Shown: piece after piece, positions 45,719-55,208 of the stretch | Layout of the letters: every line of letters starts with the position of its first letter | How positions within the stretch are numbered: position 1 is the first letter of the stretch | Assembly (NCBI GenBank): GCA_025331435.1 | Contig: JAIWNI010000024.1 | Span: 1-64,000, forward strand | Source of the DNA: Choanephora cucurbitarum | Taxonomy: Eukaryota > Mucoromycota > Mucoromycetes > Mucorales > Choanephoraceae | Reading direction: 5' to 3' | DNA: 64,000 bases | Notes under the pieces: generated by a model | Seen by the model: the letters and a program-made list of their open reading frames with translations, nothing else | What the model was told of the DNA's origin: nothing | Database searches by the model: none | Position numbers and translations under genes: made by a program

Positions 45719-48603
45719 GTGGGTCGCCTGATCTTAGGCAGTCGACCTACCCCCCTCCAGAAATACCTAAGGACCCCTTTCTGGCCGCTAAGCGCAAAGA
45801 AGCAACCAATGATAAATTTGTCCCATACAACCCTAACAAAAAAACGAAACAAAATGACAAAGCTGACCAAGCAACCGATTTACCTTCCTCACAAACCCTA
45901 CCTTCTCAGTCGCCTATGGCTGTAGATTCCAACAAAGACATTACGACCTCCCCTCTCAAACCCAAACGAACAAGAACGTTGAAAGAACGGATCGCTGAAT
46001 CTGGATATGACGTCTATGAAGATATCAAGAATAAACAAACTGGGATGACCTACGATCAATTATTCACCATTGTGCCTTCATTGAAGCCCAATTTCAATCG
46101 CCGAAACGTTCGACAATTTAACATCATTGGAAAGGATACAATGAACGCCTTCAACACTCTTACTAGTAACAACCTTGAAGATGAAGATGTAACCTCTACT
46201 CATTGCACTCTACGAATCGGGGAACACGAAATTCTCGCTCTTTTAGATGGAGGCGCAAGTCGAAGCATTATTTCCGACACATTGATAAAGCGCTTAGGTT
46301 ATCAAATTGACGCCCCTTCGAGTGTTGTGTTTACAGTGGGAAACGGGGCAGATTACGCTTCTCTCGGTGTAGTTTACGATGTACCCATCCAGATTGGCTC
46401 TCTCATCATCCCAATCAACATGGAAGTGTTACCAAACCCTTCTTATGACCTAGTTATTGGTAATAATTGGTTCAAGAAAAGCAAGGCCACCGTCAGCTAC
46501 AATCTTTCTCACTTAATGGTAACCTACCGAGGAAAAACCTCTTCCATTCCCATCACCTTCACACTACAAACTGAATCTCCAGATACGGTTTACCCCGGAC
46601 AATCACTCCTGAAATATTTACAGCCTGAATATGAAGAGGATGATATTGAATCTGAAGAGGAAATGGATAATGAGCAAGACGAAAGAACACACCCCGAATC
46701 ATACAACAGTGAACCATTCGAGGCTACAAGAACAGATGCGAATACTAGTCAATCCTCCCACGTGTTGAAGGAGGACTTCCATTGTCTAACCACCAAAGAA
46801 GAACATCGATTCCACCTGGACCAGTCCAATCAAAGCATCAAGATCAAGCCTGGGCCCGCTATGATCATACCTGCAAAATCTACTGTACCCATTACATTGA
46901 ATATAAATCGTTGTACTCAATCCCAGTTGATTGAGCTTGAATCCCAATTTGAAAATAAACTATCTTTGTCCAACTACGTCTTAGACCCTCATCAGGAAAA
47001 ATGTAGAATTACCCTAGAAAACCACGGATATGAACCTATCTCTTTGCCGCCCCTTTCTACATTGGCTACAATATCTGAAATAGAAGATATGCAATATTAT
47101 CGTCCCAAAACCATCACTAAAGAAGTGTTTCTATCCCTTACTGGTTCCACGGATCGTAAGGAAGGCGAAATCTTAACTGAGGACCAGAAATCAAAAATCA
47201 ATGTAGAAGTTCATTCAGAAGGGATAAAAGATCGCCTACATCACCTAATTGCAAAATATCAGCACATTTTTGATTGGAATGATGATAAATTAGGCCGAAC
47301 TGATCTCATATGTCATCAAATTATTACCGAAGACGAAGTTCCTATCCGCCATAGACCATATCGCTTATCACCAGAAGAAAGCCTCCAATTAAAAGAAGAA
47401 CTCGATAAATATTGTAAGATGGGTGTTATTGAACCCTCTAACACTAGTTGGGTCTCTCCTATATTGATGATCAAGAAAAAGGATGGTGGTTATCGATTAG
47501 TCATAGATTACCGTACCCTAAATGCCAAGACAAAAAAAGATGCTTACCCCTTACCGCGCATAGACGACCTCTTGGACGCCGTAGGAAACGCTCAAGTGTT
47601 CTCTGCTTTGGATATGCGAGCCGCATTTCATCAGATTCCCATGCATCCTAACTCTATAGATAAAACAGGCTTTATTTGTAAATATGGTGTTTATGCTTAT
47701 AAAATGATGCCTATGGGTCTATCTTGTTCTCCATCGACGTATCAGAAGTTAATGGACATTTGCTTTCAGCCACTTCTCAACAAATGTATTGTATCCTACT
47801 TGGATGATCAAAATGTTTTCTCTCCCAATGAAGATCAACATCTCAAGGATCTGGACAGTGTCTTCCGCTGTGTATCTCGTGCAAAATTGATGCTCAATCC
47901 ATCTAAATGTTTTTTCTTCAAAGAAAAACTTAAGTTTCTGGGACACGTTATAACGAAGCAAGGTATTCAAGCTGATCCGGCCAAAATAGAAAAGATACAA
48001 CAGTTCCCTAGGCCCCAGACTGTAACAGAAGTAAAAAGTTTTGTCGCCCTCGCGTCTTACTATCGAAAATTTTGTCACAACTTTGCAAAAATTGCCCGAC
48101 CTTTACATAATTTAACCAAAACAACTGGAAACGTTAAGAAGTGGGATGAAGAAGCTGAAGAGGCTTTTAACAAATTAAAAGAACTTTTGACTACTCCCCC
48201 TGTCCTTGCTCGACCTGATTTTACTCGTCCGTTCATATTACAAACAGATGCGTCTCGAAAAGGGCTTGGCTGTGTACTTGCTCAGCTGGGATCTGACGGT
48301 AGAGAGCATGTTATTCTATACGCCAGTAGAGGCTTAAAAGGTGCCGAGGAAAACTATGGTGTGTCCAAACTAGAATGTCTTGCTGTTGTATGGGCCGTCA
48401 AATTACTCCGTCCATACTTGTTAGGATCCCAATTCGTTGTAGAAACCGACCACTCCGCCCTGAAAGGACTTTTAAACTCGAAGGAAACTACCGGTATAAT
48501 AGCCCGCTGGCAGGCCATCCTTAGTGAATACACATTTGAAGTCAAGTACAAACCTGGAAGAATCAACAACAACGCCGACTTTCTGAGCCGTCTGGGCTAT
48601 TAA
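45700..48603 (+). CDS. Retrotransposon Pol: protease, reverse transcriptase, RNase H
   Basis: Open frame entered from gag by -1 frameshift; the first ATG in it is at 45916. Domains in order: a linker rich in Lys/Pro, an aspartic protease with LLDGGASRSIIS at about 46240-46280 (Gly in place of the usual Ser/Thr after the Asp) and a YDLVIGNNWF flap region, then reverse transcriptase with YRLVIDYRTLNAKT, the FSALDMRAAFHQIPM motif and YLDD at about 47797-47808, then RNase H with LQTDASRKGLG and ENYGVSKLECLAVVWA and ETDHSALKGLL. It stops after LSRLGY, right after RNase H, so integrase is not included. No internal stop or frameshift was found, so these enzymes look intact. The order fits Ty3/Gypsy. 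Confidence 0.92.
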   Translation, partial: TTIKKLSGSPDLRQSTYPPPEIPKDPFLAAKRKEATNDKFVPYNPNKKTKQNDKADQATDLPSSQTLPSQSPMAVDSNKDITTSPLKPKRTRTLKERIAESGYDVYEDIKNKQTGMTYDQLFTIVPSLKPNFNRRNVRQFNIIGKDTMNAFNTLTSNNLEDEDVTSTHCTLRIGEHEILALLDGGASRSIISDTLIKRLGYQIDAPSSVVFTVGNGADYASLGVVYDVPIQIGSLIIPINMEVLPNPSYDLVIGNNWFKKSKATVSYNLSHLMVTYRGKTSSIPITFTLQTESPDTVYPGQSLLKYLQPEYEEDDIESEEEMDNEQDERTHPESYNSEPFEATRTDANTSQSSHVLKEDFHCLTTKEEHRFHLDQSNQSIKIKPGPAMIIPAKSTVPITLNINRCTQSQLIELESQFENKLSLSNYVLDPHQEKCRITLENHGYEPISLPPLSTLATISEIEDMQYYRPKTITKEVFLSLTGSTDRKEGEILTEDQKSKINVEVHSEGIKDRLHHLIAKYQHIFDWNDDKLGRTDLICHQIITEDEVPIRHRPYRLSPEESLQLKEELDKYCKMGVIEPSNTSWVSPILMIKKKDGGYRLVIDYRTLNAKTKKDAYPLPRIDDLLDAVGNAQVFSALDMRAAFHQIPMHPNSIDKTGFICKYGVYAYKMMPMGLSCSPSTYQKLMDICFQPLLNKCIVSYLDDQNVFSPNEDQHLKDLDSVFRCVSRAKLMLNPSKCFFFKEKLKFLGHVITKQGIQADPAKIEKIQQFPRPQTVTEVKSFVALASYYRKFCHNFAKIARPLHNLTKTTGNVKKWDEEAEEAFNKLKELLTTPPVLARPDFTRPFILQTDASRKGLGCVLAQLGSDGREHVILYASRGLKGAEENYGVSKLECLAVVWAVKLLRPYLLGSQFVVETDHSALKGLLNSKETTGIIARWQAILSEYTFEVKYKPGRINNNADFLSRLGY
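45709..45715 (+). promoter_or_regulatory. -1 ribosomal frameshift slippery site (A AAA AAC)
   Basis: The heptamer A-AAA-AAC sits in the gag frame as TCA AAA AAC followed by the gag stop TAA. It fits the X XXY YYZ rule. A -1 slip enters the frame that stays open from 45700 to 48603 and encodes Pol. This is the canonical arrangement for Gag-Pol fusion by programmed frameshifting. Confidence 0.85.
45719..45750 (+). promoter_or_regulatory. Hairpin downstream of the slippery site
   Basis: GTGGGTCG (45719-45726) can pair with CGACCTAC (45743-45750) as eight pairs including one G-U. Within the loop CCT (45727-45729) can pair with AGG (45736-45738). The stem begins 3 nt after the heptamer, or 6 nt if the first three pairs are open. 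It is a plausible frameshift stimulator. Confidence 0.65.
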
Positions 48604-48648
48604 ACTAGTTATCGACCGCAATTGTCGTAAAACTAGTTATCGATCGCA
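48601..48648 (+). repeat. Short direct repeat after the pol stop
   Basis: Two copies of an approximately 20-bp unit (ACTAGTTATCGA followed by YCGCA) at 48601-48620 and 48628-48648, just downstream of the pol stop and upstream of the TATA-like box. Confidence 0.8.
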
Positions 48649-48654
48649 GAGACC

Positions 48655-48661
48655 TATAAAA
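48655..48661 (+). promoter_or_regulatory. TATA-like box before the integrase ORF
   Basis: TATAAAA lies 265 bp before the integrase ATG (48920) and is followed by about 200 bp of nearly pure T/C sequence. That leader type precedes several host genes in this window. It may be an internal promoter for integrase. This is inference from position and composition only. Confidence 0.4.
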
Positions 48662-48919
48662 CGGGACATACTTTCGCCCATAAATACACTGCTATCTCTA
48701 CTTCTTTTCCTTTCTTCTTTTTCTAAAATTTTTTTTCCATTATTTTCTTTTTCTATTTCTTTTTCTATTTCTTTTTCTATTACTTTTTCTAATTCTTTTA
48801 TTTCTTTCTCCTTGTCATTCTTGTATCTTCTTTCTTTTCTTTTCATCTTTGTCTTTTTCCCCTTTCTTGCCATTTCTGTTGATTTCTTTTTCATCTCTTT
48901 TATCTCTCTCTCTACTTTT

Positions 48920-50282
48920 ATGGACCCGGTCTTATACAATAATCTCATTTACTACTTACAAACTCTAGAATTCCCTCCTAGAATAACTCCCGAGCAACAA
49001 CAACAATTACTTAAGACACGTCCACATTATTTCGAAGACAAACAAAAGCTATACCTCAAATCACCAATGCGACAAGTGCTGTTACCTCCAGAAGCTCAAT
49101 TAATATTTCAACTCAATCACAATCATCCTCTTGGTGGTCATTTTGGATATCAAAATACTCTCGACAAAATCACCCGAAAATATTATTGGCCCACTATAAG
49201 AAAAGATATACAAACCTGGGTTTCCTCTTGTGATCCATTGCCAAAGAAAAGGAAAAGAAACTCTACAAGAACAGCCTCATTCAGTCCCTGTGCCCACTCA
49301 GCCGTTCTCTCTTCTATCAATGGACATAAAACATGTATCTTCTTCGCGAGGAGGACATCGTTATATTATAGTTGCAATCGATTATTTCACTAAGTGGACC
49401 GAAGCCCGTGCTCTAATACACGCCAACTCTATCGAGGTCTACAACTTCTTTGTTGAGGACATAATATGTCGACATTCCACACCACACACACTCATCACTG
49501 ATAATGGCTCGCCGTTTAGGAATTTGCTGATAGATACTCTATGTGAACAATTCAAAATCAAACATCGGTACTCCTCTGCTTATCATCCACAAGGAAATGG
49601 CCTGGTGGAACGGTTCAATCGAACTCTAGGGGGATGTCTGATGATGCTACCTAACGAAGAAAAAGCTGATTGGCATTTGTACCTACAACCAATGCTGTAT
49701 TCCTATAGAACAATTGTACAAGCCTCCACCCGAAAATCTCCTTTCGAACTTCTCTACGGCTATTATCCTCGCACTCCAGCAGATAATAATGTTCAACCTG
49801 ACATACAATTCTTAGACGAAATCTCGTACGATGAAATTCTTCGAATATTCACACACACAACAAGAACACTACAACAATCTAGAAAACAAGCCCATGATTA
49901 TCTCCTGAAAGCCCAAGCACAACAACAAAAGATGACTCTTAAAAAACTGAAGGGAAAACAGGAAGGCAAGCCTCCATTCCAAACAGGAGACCTAGTTCTA
50001 TGGTATGATGACGCGGTAGCAGAGGATCTAGGAGCAAAGATCCAAGACCGTTACACTGGTCCATACATCGTACAACAAGGATTCAACAATGGGACCTATC
50101 TCCTCAAAACCACACAAGGACAAGTATTACCACGACATGTTCATGGGAATAAGTTGAAGATTTATAAGTCTCCCAACTTACAAACCAACGGCTTTCTTTC
50201 CACTTATCCAAATGAACTTACCGGAACCACTACTGGACGAGCTGTTCGATTTCGAACTTACATGCCTCCCCCTCAACAGTGA
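48920..50282 (+). CDS. Retrotransposon integrase, frameshifted in this copy
   Basis: Separate ORF beginning at the ATG 48920 after a pyrimidine-rich leader. The N-terminal zinc domain reads LNHNHPLGGHFGYQNTL, ITRKYYWPTIRKDIQTW and SSC in frame 2. The second zinc-ligand cysteine (HCQRKGKE) and everything after it are in frame 3. A single extra base near 49235 explains the switch. The catalytic triad is present downstream: IVAIDYFTKWTEA, LITDNGSPF and HPQGNGLVERFNR. The C-terminus has RYTGPYIVQ, the GPY/F motif, and no chromodomain. The downstream frame continues to a stop at 50280-50282. Either this copy is defective, or the base is a sequencing error, or a +1 recoding event is used. The first is the simplest reading. 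Confidence 0.88.
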
Positions 50283-50613
50283 CAAGACCTCTGCAATGCC
50301 CTCTGATGTCCCCCTTGACTATTCACTTCTATCTCAACTACAAACATTACACACTCAATTAATCACTCTCCGTAGACAAGAAAGAAAAATAAGAAAACGC
50401 TTTATCACTATCAGTGCTACTCAGGTCAATCCGACAAAGACTCCATCAATCGCTTTTCCTTCCGCATACAAAAGCCGCTACCAATCTTCTTTTTCCAACC
50501 AACATCATTTCAATAGTATTTTCAAAGAGGTCCTCCTATATCATAAACAACAGTATCCATTAAGCAAGAAAAACCGTAAGGGACTTACTTTCCCCCACTC
50601 CGAGGGCATGTAA
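50212..50613 (+). CDS. Additional 3' ORF of the retrotransposon
   Basis: 133-codon ORF overlapping the end of integrase by 71 nt in another frame and running to the 3' LTR. Its stop codon is made by the first bases of the LTR (TGTAA). The protein has a charged helical middle (LHTQLITLRRQERKIRKRF) and a Ser/Tyr/Lys-rich tail, with no signal peptide, membrane segment or known motif, so it does not look like an envelope. It may be a real accessory gene or simply an untranslated open stretch. No function is assigned. Confidence 0.4.
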   Translation: MNLPEPLLDELFDFELTCLPLNSDKTSAMPSDVPLDYSLLSQLQTLHTQLITLRRQERKIRKRFITISATQVNPTKTPSIAFPSAYKSRYQSSFSNQHHFNSIFKEVLLYHKQQYPLSKKNRKGLTFPHSEGM

Positions 50614-51215
50614 CACCCCAGTGTGACTTGAAAAACATTATTCGTATAAATAACCCCAAAAATGATATTTCAATAAACAACTTTATCTTACCCTTTGATT
50701 TTAAAAATTGACCTTTCTGAATACAACTGTCTGCCCGAAGTTGTTTAGATACATTATTTTCACTATCAAAGAGATACCTTTAATAACTCTACCTATCTGA
50801 TCGATTCCTTGAAGTTATTTTAACTAAGCATCTGTTTGTTCGACTCTTCGAAATATAAGTTATATTCGTTAACTAAAGTCGAGTGACCCACTAAATAAAA
50901 ACGTCTAAAAACATCTTGATTATCTTTGAACCCTCCAGTTCTTAAGTGATAACAATTTCTTCTGTTCCTTGTAACTTTACCGCGCTAGATCGTAAATAAG
51001 TTACTTCACTCAAACAGTTAGACCCAATTAAATAAACCTTTAACAGTTCATTACGAAGTCCTTGAGCCTTTACAGGTCTCTTTACTAAAACTACGTAAAT
51101 TATCACTCTCTATAAGTCTTACGAGATCTATTTTAATACGAGTGTGCTGTGTCATAAACCCTCCTCCCTTATTTTTCTCTGAATTTTGAAACAAATCCTT
51201 CCCTCAAATCTTACA
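50609..51215 (+). repeat. 3' LTR
   Basis: 607-nt copy of the LTR, almost identical to the 5' one. It starts right after GAGGGCA, a weak purine-rich tract that may prime plus-strand synthesis, and ends CTTACA followed by GCAT. Confidence 0.95.
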
Positions 51216-51561
51216 GCATGTCAAATATTTCTTAATTTAGCAGTTAACGTGTAACCTATGTTTAATTTACTTTTTGATTTTGTTTATTCATATATTGAAA
51301 GATAGAAAGACTAGCTTGTCTTAATGTACGGGAAGGAATCTCTTATGGGAAAGAAGGAGATGGAATAGATAAAATTTAGAGAGGGGAGATATAGAAGGGA
51401 AAAAAGTTTTTTTTGTGTGTGTGGGTGTTTTTTTTTCTCTTTTTCTTTTTGCGTTTCCATAAAAAGAAGTTCAATAGCCATCTTATCCATTGATATAGAG
51501 CAGCTTTATAACCGGCGTGGAGCTGCTCATATGCCACATCGTGGCACCAGTTGCAGAGAAT
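51216..51561. other. Intergenic region after the retrotransposon
   Basis: About 0.35 kb between the 3' LTR and the stop of the small minus-strand gene. It contains GT- and T-rich runs and no gene. Confidence 0.5.
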
Positions 51562-52066
51562 TCAATGAACACTAATCATGCTATTCATAGAAGCTAGTGA
51601 TATACAGAATGAGTATAAGCTGTGTATATGTGTGTGTGGGTATAAACTTACTTGTCGTACTGAATCTTTTGCGTTTCTTTTGTTGATGTTTTTTAGTGCT
51701 TTTCTTTTTCTTATCTGCTTGCATGATAAGAGTAGGTGGTTTTTTTAAACAACTTTTGGTGGGTAAGATAGCTACTTCACATTCTTCTTCATCAGAGTCA
51801 CGAGAACTAGCATAACAATCCTCTTGAATCTCAGCAATGATGTCTTCATTTAGCAAGTCTTCATTGATTGATCTACGCTGCCATTCTTCACGACTCTTTT
51901 GTTTCGCAGCATCACGACATTCTTCAAGTGTAGGTAACACATAGACTACATTATGACTCAGGTCAAAACTGACTCGACGAGAAAACTATGCCCAAAAAAA
52001 AGTTTATTTAGCATATACATAATAAAAATAGTCTGTCTTTTTTCTTACATTGGGAGTATGGATCAT
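51562..52066 (-). CDS. Small basic/acidic protein with RVSF (PP1-docking-like) motif
   Basis: Exons 52066-52049, 51985-51652 and 51593-51562 join to 127 residues. The start exon is only six codons (MIHTPN). The sequence continues FSRRVSFDLSHNVVYVLP, a conserved-looking block that contains RVSF, a consensus PP1-docking motif that is also a PKA-type site (RRVS). A helix rich in Glu/Arg (TLEECRDAAKQKSREEWQRR) follows, then an acidic patch (SSRDSDEEECE) and a Lys-rich tail (ADKKKKSTKKHQQKKRKRF). No enzyme domain is present. A phosphatase-regulator role is inferred only from the motif. The last short exon is the least certain part; without it the frame reads on into about 20 further codons. Confidence 0.6.
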
Positions 52067-53050
52067 TGTTATTTGAAAAAAAAAAAGCTTAAAAAAAGAA
52101 TAAAGAGGAAAGAAACGAGATTAAAAAAAGGCAAGCTTTTTAAGCCTTTCGAAAAAGGATTATTTGTTAGTTTTTCAGAAGATGAACCAATTGCAAAGCT
52201 TTATTTTTCGCCTTCAGGTGAACTTTTTATAAAATAAAGCTATAATTAAAGGTCAATCAAAGGCTTATAGAGGTTAAATCTCCGTACAGAATCTAACTTT
52301 GAGGAGCCGCCTAAACAACCCCTAAATATCATTTGATTGGCCTTTTTTTATAGGTTTGCCTGAAGCCTCACAAATTGATCCCGTTCGTTCAACCTCATTT
52401 GAGTGCCTCCTCCTGCTTCTCTCAAACCTATCGATCGCTAGTCTTTTGAAAGATTTGCTCCTGTCATCACCATATTGACTTGGCCTTTCGAGCCTTGGGT
52501 CTTGCTCATCTCTCTTTTGATGAATCGCTAGAAATCTCTCCGATTCCTTCCAATAGTGCCAGAGTGCAGGTCTTTTTTGGTTTCGGGGTGCTTTACAGCA
52601 ACATTCACTTACAAAAGCTCATTGCTCTCTTTCTCTTGTTTTCCAATATCAATATAACTATATCTTTTCTGTTCATTTCTTTCTGAGACAGTGTAACATT
52701 TGTTTGTCAAGTGATCTATAAAGCTGTCACTATAGATATGAGTGCTACGTACGCATTATCCTTATCTCTGGGCTAACTATAATGTCCTCCTTTTGAACCC
52801 CTGCGTCTCTCCCTGTGACACCTTCACTCTTGCTTTGTGCTGTCACGTTGAGAGCCATTTGGGCTTTTTATTGGGCATTTGTTTGCCATGACGCTCCTCT
52901 TCCTCTTCACGTTAGGTTTAATAGCAGTGAATCACGCAATGGCGTTCTACTACGAAGATGAAAAGATCTCTAGCAACAGAGAATATGAGTTGTGTTTATA
53001 CGATGAAGCTCATTTGTTCCGCTTAAAGCACGTTGCAGATCTCAAGTTAG

Positions 53051-53353
53051 TCAAAAATAACTTTGGCTTTGAATAAGAAACTTAATGCAAGAGCTTTGAA
53101 AAGGCCAAGTACAAAGAGGCCTAGAGTAGCTGAGTTTGTGAAAGAAGAAAGCAGTGTTTCAAACAGACTAAGAAAGGGATGGGCTAGATGAACTGCGTGT
53201 CTTTTGGTCGAATTAGGGTTTGATATCAACATGGCTCGTGAAAGAGCCCAGCCTACTCGTGGCAATCTGGCTTTGTTAAAACTAGTTCGGCAAAGACTGC
53301 GCCACGCACGCTGTGGCAAAGAGCTATTTCTTCGTATGATCTTCCGAGTGTAG
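53051..53353 (+). pseudogene. Coding-like frame with one internal stop, family unknown
   Basis: One reading frame stays open for 101 codons except for a TGA at 53189-53191. The residues are rich in Arg, Lys, Leu and Glu and coding-like (ALKRPSTKRPRVAEFVKEES, then MARERAQPTRGNLALLKLVR). It could be the remnant of a transposon or host gene. I do not recognise the family, and chance cannot be excluded. Confidence 0.3.
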
Positions 53354-53770
53354 CTATGAGGGGAGTCAGGCAATATCAGAAGAAAGGTAGTGAGTGCAAT
53401 TGAATGTAAGCAGCCAGGAGATAGACTATTTGTTCCTAAAGGAACTAACGAGTTTTATTGTTTGCAGTTCACTATTAACAGAGTGGGATATGGTGGACAA
53501 ACTTCTAGAGATGAAATGATTTTACATCGTGATCAATAAAGCTCTCATACACGTTCTGTTGGCCACTAAGTCTTTGTTTGTCAAACGAGATTTTGCTCCA
53601 CTAAATTCACCTAAATTGAGCAGTTGTTAAATCAAAAGCAAAGCGCCAACCATTAAATAATACAAGAAGAGTTTTGATGTCAAAAATTAATGAAAGCTGT
53701 TTATTCTGTGAAAAAAAAGCTTTAGGACTGCAAAATCAATAACACCGATAAAAGTCAAAGGAAACGAACA

Positions 53771-53865
53771 ATATTAGCATTCCCATTTCACATTTTCGAA
53801 AAGCAAAGTAGAACTACAAAGACCAGAACAGCGCATCCGAAGACGCGAAATGGGAATGCTAATAT
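53771..53865. repeat. Perfect 19-bp inverted repeat with 57-nt spacer
   Basis: The 19 bases at 53771-53789 (ATATTAGCATTCCCATTTC) are the exact reverse complement of 53847-53865. It could be a hairpin, a remnant of terminal inverted repeats, or a protein-binding palindrome. Confidence 0.9.
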
Positions 53866-55208
53866 CGCTCGCCTCCTCACATCCTTATTGGTGCAAGCAT
53901 CCAATCTAACAAAACGATCAAATCATTTCGACTTGCGTTTCTCAAGTGTTCATGTTAGAAGTGAATTCAAAAACCAGACCAATACTCGTAATGATGTGAG
54001 ACTGGAAATACAGTCTCTTAGTTGATCATTCGTTTGACATATACTAAGTGAGTTGAATACATCCTCCACACAACTAGTGTTCTGTCTTGACAATCTACCT
54101 ACTACGAAAAATAGTAAGCATATTTTGCAGGCTCGTTTCATTTTAGACTCACAGCATCTTTCTGCAAACACAATGTTGCCTCTTAATAGCCATTCCTCAT
54201 CTGATCCTCTCATTTGGGACCAAGGCAAATCACAAGTTGATTTCTTGAATAGCCACTCTCTTCAACTGTGGTCCCTCATGGCGCATAAAAAGCCTATTCA
54301 ACGCCTCAGTTAGCATCTCAAATAAGCACTACTTGGTTGCTCTAATAATTGCCTTCTCTCACCAAGTTCCAAACTCTTCTGTTGTGTGCTGTTACTAATA
54401 CTATCCGCGTCTTTCTGTTCTCGCTCTACTTGCCTTATACCTAACCCATGAGCTTGGCGCTTTGGAGCACCATCAGATTATACTCCTCCAACCCTTTGAA
54501 GTATGCTTTTTATAGATATGATAAGACAGTCCTCATTATATAGTATTCTTCCTCGGTGTGTAGTTGCTACTCCTTAAATCTATCAGTTTTCACTGTTATT
54601 ACAATGGTTCTTACTTGGGTTCTTTTTACGATTAGCTATTTGAGTCAGCTGCTAGAACTGATGTCGAAGAGAGATTCTATTTTTCTTCTAAAGAAAACAA
54701 ATCAAGCTTGAAATACATAGTTAATATATGTTTCAGGCGATTATGAAAAAAAAAGCAATGACTGAATCCTACATTTATTATTTCCTCTGCTCATAGAAGA
54801 TAATGAAAAATCCGTGTTGTCAAGAAAGCGAGTCTATGTCTTTGAATGTATTGAAGAAGGGTAATTAAAAATATTTTGGAAACATGTTTACATATCGTTA
54901 ATCGTGAATTTAATAAAGCACAGGTTTGTTCATTCATGTCTTCATCTTTTTCATCTTCTTTGTTGTTACCTTTTTTATTATTTTCCAAAACATTTCTTCG
55001 ATTGTTTTTTTTGTCCATACACGATTTCAAACACCCTTAAAGCTGGCTCAATAAACGACTGGATATTGCTGGGAAAGTTGACTTTACCCACAGGAGAAAT
55101 GAAATTAATGCTACTGTTCAACACTTTGATGGAATTTGGTTCCGTATGTAAACCTAATCAAGACAAACGTAAGGTATAGTCTCTTTTTGAAGCGTGATGA
55201 AAACGATG

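Larger units (their letters stand above)
43752..51215 (+). mobile_element. Ty3/Gypsy LTR retrotransposon, nearly intact
   Basis: A 7.46 kb element with direct LTRs (43752-44359 and 50609-51215) beginning TGTAACACC and ending CTTACA. It is flanked by GCAT on both sides (AGCAT if the terminal A is shared), the likely target-site duplication. The order is gag, protease, reverse transcriptase, RNase H, then integrase, which is the Ty3/Gypsy order. Integrase is on a separate ORF and ends with a GPY-type motif (RYTGPYIVQ) and no chromodomain. The LTRs differ by two substitutions and one single-base indel, which implies a recent insertion. One frameshift in integrase probably disables this copy. It lies between the winged-helix/PP2C gene and a small RVSF-motif gene without breaking either. 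Confidence 0.95.

Noticed and set aside
48812..48919. Phe/Leu/Ser-rich stretch in frame upstream of the integrase ATG
   Set aside because: It is a translation of the T/C-rich leader and contains no ATG before 48920.
43752..51215. Considered whether the element is an endogenous virus with an envelope gene
   Set aside because: The only 3' ORF has no signal peptide or membrane segment, and the layout is that of a fungal Ty3/Gypsy retrotransposon.
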